Below, piece after piece: positions 48,420-59,466 of a stretch of DNA of 64,000 bases. Source of the stretch: Apium graveolens. Taxonomy: Eukaryota; Streptophyta; Magnoliopsida; Apiales; Apiaceae. Each line of letters starts with the position of its first letter. The first letter of the stretch is position 1. The translations under genes and the position numbers were made by a program. The stretch covers positions 56,552,374 to 56,616,373 of the forward strand of contig NC_133653.1 of assembly GCF_009905375.1 (NCBI RefSeq), read 5' to 3'. The notes under the pieces were generated by a model. It made no database searches, had not been told where the DNA came from, and saw nothing but the letters and a program-made list of their open reading frames with translations.

Positions 48420-48640
48420 TATCAACGGTTAAGAAAATAGAATCAACGGCTGTGACTTGCTCAAAACGGCTGATGTGACACTTCAACGGATGAGGTAAAC
48501 AGTTATCCGTTGAAGATTAACACAGTTTTATCCGTTGAAGGATAAAATTACCATAAATGTATTTGTCTTTCAATGGATAATGGACATCCGTTGATAGAAC
48601 AATTTTGACTTTCAACGGATAGGGAATATCCACTGATAGA
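48420..48640 (-). promoter_or_regulatory. Motif array TCAACGGAT/ATCCGTTGA in the pol-env spacer (element B)
   Basis: Inverted pairs lie at 48483-48491/48505-48513, 48570-48578/48586-48594 (one mismatch) and 48612-48620/48628-48636 (two mismatches), with further AACGG cores near 48424, 48444 and 48466. AACGG is the core of plant MYB3R (M-specific activator) sites; binding is inferred only. Confidence 0.55.
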
Positions 48641-48721
48641 ATAAACTTTACTTAAAGCCAACTTTGTTCTTGCAACAAATTCATTTCAGGCTACGAAACA
48701 AATTACAATTAGGACATGAAT

Positions 48722-51561
48722 TTAGGAATAATTAAGCATACCTAGCTCACTTACCAATCTTGTGAATGTTGATTCATTAAGTGGCTTGGTAAATATGTCT
48801 GCAATTTGTTTTTCACTTGAAACAAAATAAAGTTCCACTGTACCATTCATCACATGTTCCCTTATGAAGTGGTACTTGATGTCAATGTGCTTGGTTCTTG
48901 AATGCTGCACTGGATTTTCAGTAATGGCAATGGCACTTGTGTTGTCACAGAATATTGGAATTTTGTCAACATTTAGCCCATAGTCAAATAGTTGATTCCT
49001 CATCCATAATATTTGTGCACAGCAACTACCAGCAGCAATGTACTCAGCCTCAGCTGTTGATGTAAAAACAGAATTTTGCTTCTTACTAAACCATAAAACA
49101 AGCTTGTTCCCTAGTAATTGACAGGTGCCAGTTGTACTTTTCCTGTCTATTTTGCAACCTGCATAATCTGCATCTGAGTATCCAATTAGATCAAAACCAG
49201 ACTCTCTAGGGTACCAAATTCCTAGATTTGGAGTCCCTTTGAGATATCTGAAAATTCTTTTAATAGCAACTAAGTGAGATTCTCTGAGATCGGCTTGAAA
49301 TCTAGCACAAAGACATGTAGCAAACATTATATCAGGTCTACTGGCAGTTAAATATAGAAGTGAACCAACCATGCCTCTATAGCTTGTAATGTCCACAGAC
49401 TTTTCAGCCTTGTTTATTCAAGCTTAGTGGCAGTGGCCATGGAAGTTTTTGCAGATGAACATTCCATTAAGTCAAACTTCTTTAAAAGATCATAAATATA
49501 TTTAGTTTGACTAATAAAAATTCCACCACTAACTTGTTTAACTTGTAAACCAGGAAAATAAGTTAGCTCTCCCATCATGCTCATTTCATATTTACTTTGC
49601 ATTAACTTAGCAAACTTTTTACAAAGTTTATCATCTGTAGAACTAAATATAATATCATCTACATAAATTTGAACAAGTATTATAGAGCCATTAACATTTC
49701 TAAAGAAAAGAGTTTTGTCAACAGTACCTCTTGTGAAATAATTATCTAGGAGAAATTTTGACAAAGTCTCATACCAGGCTCTAGGTGCTTGCTTTAGTCC
49801 ATAGAGTGCTTTCAACAGATAATACACATGGTCTGGAAAATTTGGATCTTCAAACCCTGGAGGTTGGCTCACATAGACTTCTTCCTCCAATTCTCCATTC
49901 AGAAATGCACTCTTGACATCCATTTGATAGACTTTGAAATTGGCATGGGCTGCATAGGGTAGAAAAATTTTGATGGCTTCAAGTCTTGCAACAGGAGCAA
50001 ATATCTCATCAAAATATATTCTCTCTTATTGAGAGTAGCCTTTGACAACCAATCTAGCTTTATTCCTTATGACAATGCCATTTTCATCCATCTTGTTTCT
50101 AAATACCCATTTTGTGTCAATAGAACTCTTGTTCTTTGGCTTGGGTACCAGCTTCCATACTTTGTTCCTCTCAAATTGGTTTAGCTCCTCTTGCATTGCT
50201 AAAATCCAATCTAGATCCAATAGAGCTTCTTCCACTCTCTTAGGTTCCTCCTGTGATAGAAAACTACTGTATAGACATTCATCTTGAGTAGCCCTTCTAG
50301 TTTGTACCTTAGATGTTGCATCACCAATGATTAGTTCAAAGTGATGATTCTTGGTCCATTTCCTTTGAGGTGGTAGATTAGCTCTAGATAAGGTGGCCTC
50401 AGTGTTGTCATGATGTGAGATAGAGTGTTGATTGGTTGAAACTCCCCCTGAGTTATTGGTCCTTTGCAAGGAACTGGGAGTTCTATCAACTGATGATGTA
50501 AATTGATTATCCGTTGATGAACTATAATCAACGGATGCACCATTATGTACTTCAACGGATGATGCACTTTGTCTTTCAACGGATTCAGCATTACTTCTGT
50601 CAACGGATGCTGAGTTATGACTTTCAACTGATGCAGCATTTTGTGCATTATCCAAAGGCAAATTTTGAATCCTTTTTGAAGTGTCTTCTCCATCATTCTC
50701 ATATTCACTATCATCATAATATATCTCAATATTGTCAAATTTGAGTCCTTCATGATGTCCCTCATCTGTTAGTCCATCAATATTTTTATCATCAAACACA
50801 ACATGCACAGATTCCATAATAATGTTGGTTCTTAGATTGTAGACCCTATATGATTTTCCAGCAGAATAGCCAACAAATATCCCTTCATCAGCCTTTGCAT
50901 AAAACTTGCCTTTATGATCAGGTTGGTTCCTTAGAATGTAGCATTTGCAACCAAAGACATGAAGGAAGTTTAAGGTTGGTTTTCTTCTCTTGAACAATTG
51001 ATAGGGAGTCATGCCTTTTGCCTGATTGATTAGAGAAATATTCTGAGTGTAACATGCACAGTTAACAGCCTCAGCCCAAAAATATGTTGGGAATTTTGAC
51101 TCTTCAAGCATTGTTCTTGCAGCTTCAATTAGTGATTTGTTCTTCCTTTCCACCAAACCATTTTGGTGTGGAGTCCTTGGAGCTGAGAACTCATGCATGA
51201 TCCCATTTTCTTCACAGAAGAACCTCATGGTAGAATTCCTGAACTCAATTCTATTGTCACTCCTGATATTCCTTACTTTAAAATCTGGATGGTTGTTGAC
51301 TTGCTTGATATGATTGATAATGATTTCACTAGCTTCATCCTTTGTTCCAAGAAAATAGGTCCATGAAAACTTTGAGAAATCATCTACAATCACTAGGCAA
51401 TATCTTTTCCTTGAAATTGACAATACATTGACTGGTCCAAAAAGATCCATGTGTAGCAGTTGTAATGGTTCATCAATTGATGATTCAAGCTTCTTACTGA
51501 ATGATGCTCTCTTTTGCTTTCCTTTCTGACAAGCATCACACAGTGATTCAATTAATTCCAT
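48722..51561 (-). pseudogene. Integrase core, RT and RNase H of element B
   Basis: Integrase: CDACQKGKQKRASF, LLHMDLFGPVNV, VDDFSKFSWTYFL, IRSDNRIEFRN (the second catalytic Asp is kept in RSDN), APRTPHQNGLVERKNKSLIE with its Glu, and tail GIFVGYSAGKSYRVYN. A Ser/Val/Asp-rich linker (about 50690-50470) carries SVD/SVE repeats made by the TCAACGGAT motif. RT: WVFRNKMDENGI, a stop after GYSQ (about 50026), [19 protein letters not shown], and [10 protein letters not shown]. RNase H: GYSDADYAGCKIDRKSTTGT, SVFTSTAEAEYIAAGSCC, ADIFTKPL. A frame slip lies near 49405. The protein would copy and insert the element; this copy is broken. Confidence 0.9.
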
Positions 51562-51624
51562 TTCCTTTTTATTTTTCGTCCAGGCATTCTCACATAGTGA
51601 TTCAATTCCTTGAACCTTGACAAT

Positions 51625-53169
51625 TTAAGCACTAACGTCCCTAGATGTTTTCCAGGCCTTGATTACCTCTTCCTCACGTTCTAGTTGTTTAGAAAGAATT
51701 TTTACTTTCTTAATAGACTCTTCTAGTTCACTCTCAACAGATAAGCATTTGATTTTAATCTTTTCAAGCTCAATTACCTTACCCTCTAACACAGCATTCC
51801 TATCACTTAAGAACAGATTATTCTCTTTAATTCTCGTGTTCTCTTTAGCCAGTGATTTAAGGGAAACACGTAAATGATATAATTCATTGGACATATCATT
51901 TATAGCTTCATTGCATTCATTTTTAGAAAGCTGAGAGAGGTCAGTAGTGATTACCTGGTTGCTTGATGAATTAGTTTCATTTTCATCAGAATTAGCCATC
52001 AGGGCTAAGTTGACATACTCCATATCATCATCTTCATTGGCTCCATCAGCTGCCCAGTCATTTTCCTGAGTTAGAAAAGCCCTTTCCTTTTGTTTGAGCA
52101 ATTCGAAATATTTCTTTTTGTAATCCACTTGCTCAAATTTCTTCTTTTCAGAGGTTAGCTTTCTGCACTCACTTGCAAAGTGTCCACTTGTGCCACAGTT
52201 ATAACACTTGAACTTAGACTTGTCCACCATGTTCTTGTTTGGCTTAGTGGCTCTAGTGTTTTTCTTGAATTTCATCTTTGCAAACCTTCTGGACAGAAAA
52301 GCCAGATGTTCATCAATATCATCAGAGTCATCTTGACTGGAATTGTCTTCAACCTCAGCTGCTTGCTCCTTTCCCTTGCTTGATTCTGATTTGCTTGTGC
52401 CAATTTTAAGACTTGGCATTGTCTTTTCTTCATTCCTGGCTTCAGTTCTCTCATTTTCAGCTACAAGTGCAACTGATCCACATTTTCTCTTTCCCTTCTC
52501 CAACAACTCATCTTGCTCCATCTCAAGTTCATAGGTCTTCAAAATTCCATATAATCTTTCAAGTGTGAAGTCCTTATAATCTTGAGAATTCCTTAGTGAA
52601 ACAGTCATAGGCTTCCATTCCTTTGGTAGAGACCTCAGAAATTTTAAGTTGGAATCCTTGACTTGGTACACTCTGCCATACAGCTTCAATCCATTCAACA
52701 GTTTCTGAAATCTATTGAAGGTATCATTCAATGATTCTCTTTCTTCAGAATGAAAATATTCATATTGTTGAATGAGAAGCTACATTTTGTTTTCTCTAAC
52801 TTGTTCAGTACCTTCACAGATAAGTTGTACAGTATCCCAAATTTTCTTAGCAGTTTGGTTGTTAATGACATTACCAAACATATCTTTGTCTAGGCCATTA
52901 AACAGAATATTCATGGCCTTCTTGTCCTTGTGAACCTCTTCAATATCTTCATCAGTCCATTCTGCTTTTGGCTTGGGAATAGACTGTCCAATAGCAATTG
53001 TGGCAGTGGCAGTTGTGGCCACTTTGTGAGGGATGTGAGGACCATTCTCAATGCAGTTTATGTAGCTTTTATCTTGAGAGAGAAGATGTAGATGCATCTT
53101 CACTTTCCAGTGATGATAATTATCTCTTTCCAGGATTGGAATCTTCACTCCAATATCCTTCTTACTCAT
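51625..53169 (-). pseudogene. Gag of element B, one in-frame stop
   Basis: Starts at ATG 53169 (MSKKDIGVKIPILERDNYHHWKVKM), 47 bases after the primer site. Domains: Copia gag core (AMNILFNGLDKDMFGNVINNQTAKKIWDTVQLICEGTEQV; LKFLRSLPKEWKPMTVSL; FTLERLYGILKTYELEMEQ), a single CCHC knuckle CYNCGTSGHFASEC (about 52215-52160), then an acidic part and a C-terminal coiled coil (ENTRIKENNLFLSDRNAVLEGKVIELEK). Long coiled-coil gag tails are usual in Sireviruses. A TAG follows ENKM near 52780, and the frame continues after it. The protein should build the virus-like particle. Confidence 0.9.
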
Positions 53170-53215
53170 GATGTTAGTAGAATAGATCTTTAAACTCTTT
53201 GTATGTCAAGAGCTT

Positions 53216-53227
53216 GCTCTGATACCA
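53216..53227 (-). other. Primer binding site of element B (tRNA-iMet)
   Basis: TGGTATCAGAGC on the minus strand, two bases after the 5' LTR. Confidence 0.92.
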
Positions 53228-53229
53228 AT

Positions 53230-54322
53230 TGTTATTGCCAAGGAACTAACAATGAGATTTACAAAAGGGGGGTTGAATGTAAATCTCAAAACTTTTTCAA
53301 GTTTTGAGCAGTTTCAAAAGCTAAGTGTATGATGAACAGATGTGTGTGAATTGCTTTGAGCAGGTGCAGACAGATGTATATTCAAGACACAAATGTAAAG
53401 AACACAAAGGCTTTAAAAACTTTTCTGGTGGATTTGTTGTTCCACCAGAGATGTGTATTTCAGAAAATCTGTGATACAAAGAATTGTTCACAGCTGCTTC
53501 CTAGTACAAACTAGATGATTTTCTCTTTATATTTTTCTAAACAGCTCTGGAAAATTCACACCTAATTACTAGCTGCAACTTGGTTTATATATCACCAAGT
53601 TTACAAGTGAAGACAAAGATAAAATACAATTATAAAATAGTTCTTCACATGTTTCTTCTTCATTTCTCTATCCAATGCAATCTAAGATAATCTGTGAATC
53701 TTTGAATACTTCCTTGTTTGCACCAGAATGGAAATGCTGCTTTTTCTTGATTCCTCCAAGAGCCTACCACATTCCAATTGTCTCTATCAACCCATGTGCC
53801 TCTGTCAGCTTATGAATTGTCACTATCAACTGCTATGGAACTGAGCATCCGTTGAACCTTTCATCCGTTGATGGCTTTATCCGTTGATGCTTTAGTGACA
53901 TTCGTTGATGCTTTAACAGTTGAAACTTTATCCGTTGATGCACTCATCCGTTGATGGATGTTATCCGTTGAAGTTTTAGAGACATCCGTTGAAACTTTGT
54001 TTCTCATCCGTTGAAGGTCTTTAATCTATCAGTTGATACTACTTCATTTATACAAAATTACAAGGCATAAAATATTTACAATTAGCCCTCCTATTTGTAT
54101 ATCCACTAGTAGTCAACATGACTTATAATTTCCCACAACTTCTAAGAATTATAACTTAAATACAGAGACTGAAATGTGCTACAATACTAAACTTATTTCT
54201 AAGTAAAGCTACTCCATCAACGGATAGCCAAGATGGTCTTATCCGTTGAGGTTACAAACACTAGATTTCTACTTAAGTGTTTTGTTTAACTTATCATCAA
54301 ACTAATACATATATTCCTAACA
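53230..54322 (-). repeat. 5' LTR of element B (1093 bp)
   Basis: Element-strand TGTTAGGAAT to GGCAATAACA. A TATATAAA box (53584-53591) lies downstream of an array of about ten ATCCGTTGA copies (plus-strand reading, 53846-54015). The inverted pair 54217-54225/54241-54249 lies further up. Differs from the 3' LTR by scattered changes and one 16-bp motif unit. Confidence 0.92.
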
Positions 54323-55284
54323 CATGCTTTTTTATTATTTTTATAGCTTTGAACCTTATTTTTAATTATGTTTTAAAATAAATAGGTTCAGAAATTGGTC
54401 CAACTAAATAACCTTTATTAATAAGCGAAACCCTTTTTAAGTGATAATTTGGTTTCACTTATTTTTTTGGTTCCACCACCTTTTGATTTCACCTTTTATG
54501 ATTTATGTTATAATTAAGTGTATTGTTTTTATTCCTTTTGATTTCTATATGACTTATAATTCTATTTGTATTATTTTTACCCGTTTTTTGAATTTTATAA
54601 GCCATGCTTTTTTTATTTTTATAGATTTGAATCCTATTTTTAATTAAGTTTTAAAAGTGAAACCTAATTCTTTGATTTTACTTATTTTTTGGTTTCACCA
54701 CCTTTTGGTTTCATCGTTTATGATTCATGTTATAACTATAAGTGTATTATTTTATCTTTTTTTATTTCCATATGACTTATAATTTTATATGTATTATTTT
54801 TACCCGTTTTTTGAATTCTATAAGACATACTTTTTTATTATTTTTATAGGTTTGAACCATATTTTTAATTATGTTTTAAAAATAAATAGGTTCGTAAATT
54901 GGCCCAACTAAATAGGTTTCGAAAAATATAAACCCGACCAAGTAAATAGGTCATGTGTTTAAAAATGGAATATTTTAATTTAGATTTTTTTAATTTGTTA
55001 GTGAAATTTCATTAATAATCTTTATTAATAAGAGAAAACTCTTTTTAAGTGATACACAAGTGTTAATTTTGGATTCACAAATTTTTGATATCACCGGCTT
55101 TTGGTTTAATTCTATTTTTATATGTGTTTTAATTCTAATATAACTTTTGGTTATCCCATGTATGTATATCTTATTCTTATACATGTATTATGATTGTATT
55201 AAGTTTGATCTTATTTTTGTTATATTATATTTCTACATGTATTAAGATTGTATTAAGTTTTATTTTATTTTATTTTATCGTAGA

Positions 55285-55365
55285 TAACCCGCAGCCGCTA
55301 CATTTCGGGTGCGCACTGGGTAAACCCTACGTGCTCACGCAATATCCTGCAAATCACGTGTATTT
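55285..55365 (+). repeat. GC-rich island, possible SINE fragment
   Basis: AACCCGCAGCCGCTACATTT through GGGTGCGCACTGGG and AACCCTACGTGCTCACGC stands out in very AT-rich DNA. The wording recalls the body of tRNA-derived plant SINEs (Au type). No box A/B head is present next to it. Confidence 0.25.
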
Positions 55366-57120
55366 TGATTTCACCTCTTTGAGTTTTATTTTGATTTCAC
55401 CTTTTTGACTTTAATTTTTGTATTCCTAATTTTCTTTTTTATTGCTAATTCAATATTTTTTTTTGCCAGAGCTAATTCAATATATTAGATGTACTATAAT
55501 AAATGTATATATTTTAACCTTTTCGAATCATATACTTTTTTTAATAAAATTATTAGAATAATATTTTTTTTATATTTCTTGATTTCTAAGTAACACCGGA
55601 CCATCCTGATTCCATATATTGTTAGCCGTTTTGATTACTATAATTAGTAGAATTCTATTTTAGTTATACTTCTTGATTTCAAAATATCACGCAGGTTTTC
55701 TTCTTTAATTTCTATATGACTTATAATATATATGTATTATTTTACCCGTTTTTTAATTACAATTCTTATATTGATTTTAACTCATTAATTTTATTTATCT
55801 ATCATAGTTATGATCTTTTTATTTATTATAATTAATAATCTTTATTAATAAGTGAAATACTTTTTAAGTGATATTTTTGTTTCATTTCTTTTTGGTTTCC
55901 TCAACTTTTGGTTTCACCCCTTTTGAATTTTATTATAACTCTGAATGTATAATTTTTATCGTTCTTTTACTTCTATTTGACTTATAATATTATACGTATT
56001 ATTTTACCTATTTTTTAATTACAATTATTTTATTGATTTCAACTCAGTAATCATATTTCCTTTATGACTCAATAGTATATTTTAATGAAATGATAAATTA
56101 TTTGAAATTGTATAATAATTATAATATTTTTATTATAATCATAACACAACTATCATATCTTTATAAATAAGTGAAACCCTTTTTATATGGTCCCAAGTTT
56201 GATATCAACTTATTTTTGTTTGACCCATATTTTGGTTTCACTCCAATCATCATATTTCTAATACAACTCTATATTGTTTTATTTTTAATGAAATATAACT
56301 AATTTGTTGAAATCACATTGTAATTATTCTTATTTTTATTTCAGCTCGATAATCCTATTTCTGATATGACTCTATATCTATAGTATTTTTTAATGAAATA
56401 ATAAAATTATTGATATTATTATACTTCTAATGCAAATAATGTGTGTATCACATGTATATTACAATTTTTTTTCTTTTCTTAAAATAATTGTAAATAAAAT
56501 TAAATTAACAATAAATTTAATTCCCAATTTGTTCTCACATTATTTCACCTCTAGATTCATATATTTTGTACAATTATAAATTGTTTTTCAATAAATTAAT
56601 ATGACTATTAGAATTATATTGTAATTATAATTTTTTTAATAATCAATTATACTCTAATAAATAATATATTGAGATAATTATAGTGATGTATTATAGAAAT
56701 TGCACAGACTACCCCACTTTTAAATCCGGATACCCGAAAATACATATTAGCTTGGAATAGTTGTTAAAAAATAGAACAATTAATGCGTACTTATATTTTG
56801 TTGAGTTATACACATGTTTCTTATGCGTGATTACTACAATTAAAGTGTTGAGTTTGCTGAATTCGAATATAAAAAAATTATAAAAATATGCGTGTTCGAC
56901 ATGTTTCTACCTGGATATATACAAAACATACATTTTCGTGATGTATATTCAGTTCACGAATTACCCACTTTCGTGTTTAATGGTTATCTTGGGCAATCCT
57001 TCTCATCACCGGATAATTTGGGTAGTCTGAATTGGATTTTGTGAGTAAAAATTAGAAATTTTGACATAACATCCATACGATTTTTAAAAATTATTTAAAT
57101 AAATTAATTCAGCCATACTT

Positions 57121-57139
57121 CGCACGGGTTATCAACTAG
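57121..57139 (+). mobile_element. Helitron-like 3' terminus 1
   Basis: CGCACGGGTTATCAACTAG followed by T fits the CTRR|T end of plant Helitrons. The 5' arm of the hairpin is degenerate (CCATACTT). The matching 5' TC end is not identified. Confidence 0.5.
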
Positions 57140-57213
57140 TATTACTAATAATTAAATACTAGGACTGAACACTATAAATAATAATTTTATATATTAAATA
57201 TTTTAACTCCGTT

Positions 57214-57239
57214 CGTGCTTCGCACGGGTTATCGGCTAG
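57214..57239 (+). mobile_element. Helitron-like 3' terminus 2 with hairpin
   Basis: CGTGC-TTC-GCACG (57214-57226) forms a short hairpin, then GGTTATCGG and CTAG before T. This is the standard Helitron 3' arrangement. It lies 100 bp after terminus 1 and shares its last 20 bases closely. Confidence 0.55.
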
Positions 57240-57240
57240 T

Positions 57241-58438
57241 TTGGATAATACGCGGTAACGACCAAATTAGTCGTAGTTCTCATGTGTGTTATTTTTAATG
57301 CCAAATTATAGGTATGACATTGCTTGAATTACGATAAAGAAGCTGATCATATTTCTTTCGAGAGCTCTGAGAGATGCACAAAAGGCTCACCGGGATGGGT
57401 TTTGATTGAGCCTTAAAATACCTGAGCTTTGACCGTGGTGGGTTTTTCGGGTTTTGACTTACATCGGGTTGGGTCGGGCTTTCCGAAAATGTCAGAGCCC
57501 ATTTGTGCCCTCGAGGCGGGCCTAACCGGGCTTTTTTCGGGCCGGGTCGGATCGGGCCGTATTTTTTTCAAATTTAAATCGGATCGAGTTTTATTAGAGA
57601 TTCCGAAGACTAAATATGTTAGCAACTAGATCATCGTAAAAATGTATTAGTTTACGTGGAATATTTAATGAAATATTAACTCGTCGAAAACATTTACGTT
57701 CAGGAAAAAATAAACATGTTTATAGAATAATATATTTTATCATTGTTATCCAAATATATATAGTGTACTTATTATATCTTATTTCATTATTTATATAATG
57801 AAATATATAAATAATATTATTAATTATAAATAATTAATATTTAAATATCAATGTAACCGATGATAACACGTTGAATATTATTAAAAGAACTTCCTTTTAA
57901 AACTTGTAAGACTATCCTTGACAAAAATATAAATTATAAAGCTTATGTTCATTTATTTAATATATAATAAAATACAAGTGGGAAAATGACTTTATTAAAA
58001 AAATTAGAAACAAGTAAATAGAGTACACACTGAAGTAGTAACATCATTCATGTTAAATAAAAAAGCACTACACTAGACCAGGGCAACGGTCTTAATGATT
58101 GAGCTAGTGTTTTCCATCTTACCGATTAAGAAGTTTATCACCCCATTAAGATAAAAAAGGAAGAACCCAAACAATCTTAATGACTAAAACATATATGTTA
58201 AGAAGGATTAAGAGAGATTTAAGATGAATACAAATGACCCCTAAAGGCTAAATCATATGAAAAGAATAAATTACTTAATGCTAACCGCAGAGATAGCCCA
58301 TATATTTTAATGCCGGTCTACATTGTGGATTGCACCGTATAGTTATAGTTGTCTGATATAAGAAAAATATTTTTATTATGCTTGGAATAAATAATTGGTT
58401 GCAACTACAACAGAAGTCATCATTGTTGACCTAGAGTG
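57241..58438. other. Intergenic stretch with a GC-rich GGGTCGGG-type patch
   Basis: 57420-57560 is rich in CGGG/GGGTCGG words, like the arms of hAT-type MITEs (compare 62264-62440), but no paired ends or target duplication were found. The rest is AT-rich with no supportable gene. Confidence 0.35.
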
Positions 58439-59101
58439 TAAGGCTCTACGGACGAACCGCTCACAATCGAATCGCATTTTGTGGATAATCGCGAAACGCG
58501 GGTTGATTGTGAATTTAAATTTTAAAAACCGCGAAATTTGGATACGGTTTTAAATCTTGAAAATTGCAAAACTGTAACCGCAACTCGTAACATATATTTA
58601 TAATAAATTATATTTCAAAAAATATAGTTGATATCATATAAATTAATAAGTATACACATTTTTTAACTAACTTAGGTTAATGTTAAGATTTCGTTTATAA
58701 GATTCACAATTATTATAAGATATATAACCAAACAAATGGAAAATGTAATCAACATTTAATTTTTTTTATTCTTCTTTTTTTTCTTTTCTCTCGCCTCCAT
58801 ATTTTTGTATATTTTTAATATCTTTGCTCCACACGGAGCATTAGTTTGTATTTTATTTTTGAATGTAAATTTATCACGTAACTTAAACTTGAATTTATTA
58901 ATATTTCGAATTTATTTTTTTGCAAATTATTAATTATTTTAAAATAAGTGGTTGAACCGCAAACCGATCCGCAATAACCGCAAATTCGCAACCGCAATTG
59001 ACGCGGTGCGATTGCGGATAACAATTTTCTAAAACCGTTCTTCGCGTTTTGGTTCGACTTTTACCCCAAAACCGATCCGATCCGAATCGCATACATCCCT
59101 A
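58439..59101. mobile_element. hAT-type non-autonomous transposon (663 bp)
   Basis: A perfect 8-bp target duplication CTAGAGTG flanks it (58431-58438, 59102-59109). The ends TAAGGCTCTACGG and, on the other strand, TAGGGATGTATGC are imperfect inverted repeats of hAT style. The arms are rich in AACCGC/GCGGTT words and the middle is AT-rich without an ORF. It must rely on a transposase made elsewhere. Confidence 0.82.
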
Positions 59102-59233
59102 CTAGAGTGTGATCTGAGGGCTTTAAGAATAAAATGTAGGCAGACTTATTTCCATTAGTAGAAGTAGACTGACGGTTTCATAGTGATATCTGACAATTTC
59201 TACAAAAAAATAGTGATAAAACACAGTCATGAG

Positions 59234-59466
59234 AACACTACGGGGCATTTGGATCGGCTAGGGTAATGGGTTTCGGGAATGGGAACCAGGGGTAGGGGAA
59301 TGTGCATGAAATGGTAACCCAAGGGTAAAAAGGGTATGATTTTACTATCTAATGAGAATGAGATTTATATTCCCAACCATCCAATTGCCATTCCAAACAC
59401 TATAATATAGAATTGCAGTTCTGATTCCCGTTAACTAATCTCATTAAGCAGACACCCCTTAGTGTT
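59234..59466. mobile_element. MITE candidate with imperfect TIRs (233 bp)
   Basis: Left end AACACTACGGGGCATTTG and the inverted right end AACACTAAGGGGTGTCTG match at about 14 of 18 bases. Between them are GGGTAATGGGT and GGAATGGGAACC stretches common in plant MITEs. No clean target duplication is seen outside the repeats. Confidence 0.5.

Larger units (their letters stand above)
42345..54322 (-). mobile_element. Sirevirus-like Copia retrotransposon B, both LTRs present
   Basis: In element order on the minus strand: 5' LTR (54322-53230), iMet primer site, gag, integrase core, RT, RNase H, spacer, envelope-like ORF, purine tract, 3' LTR (43421-42345). Protease and the integrase zinc region are missing. 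Stops and frame slips occur in all genes. Flanks read ...GACATG and CATGC..., so a CATG/ACATG duplication overlaps the termini but a clean 5-bp TSD beside TG...CA is not seen. Confidence 0.92.
41936..57240 (+). repeat. AT-rich diverged repeat field, possibly Helitron-derived, split by element B
   Basis: A loosely repeated block starts CTTTATTAATAAGCGAAA-CC, passes GTTTCACTTATTTTTTGG and ends TTTTTACCCGTTTTTTGAATT. It occurs near 41939, 42180, 54413, 54652, 55016, 55838 and 56156, with about 240 bp between some neighbours. Element B (42345-54322) interrupts one copy. The field ends in two CGCACGGGTTATC..CTAGT termini (57121-57140, 57221-57240) typical of plant Helitron 3' ends. No Rep/helicase coding is left. 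Confidence 0.5.

Noticed and set aside
58078..58125. CACTA transposon end (CACTAGACCAGGG)
   Set aside because: No inverted partner end or 3-bp duplication found.
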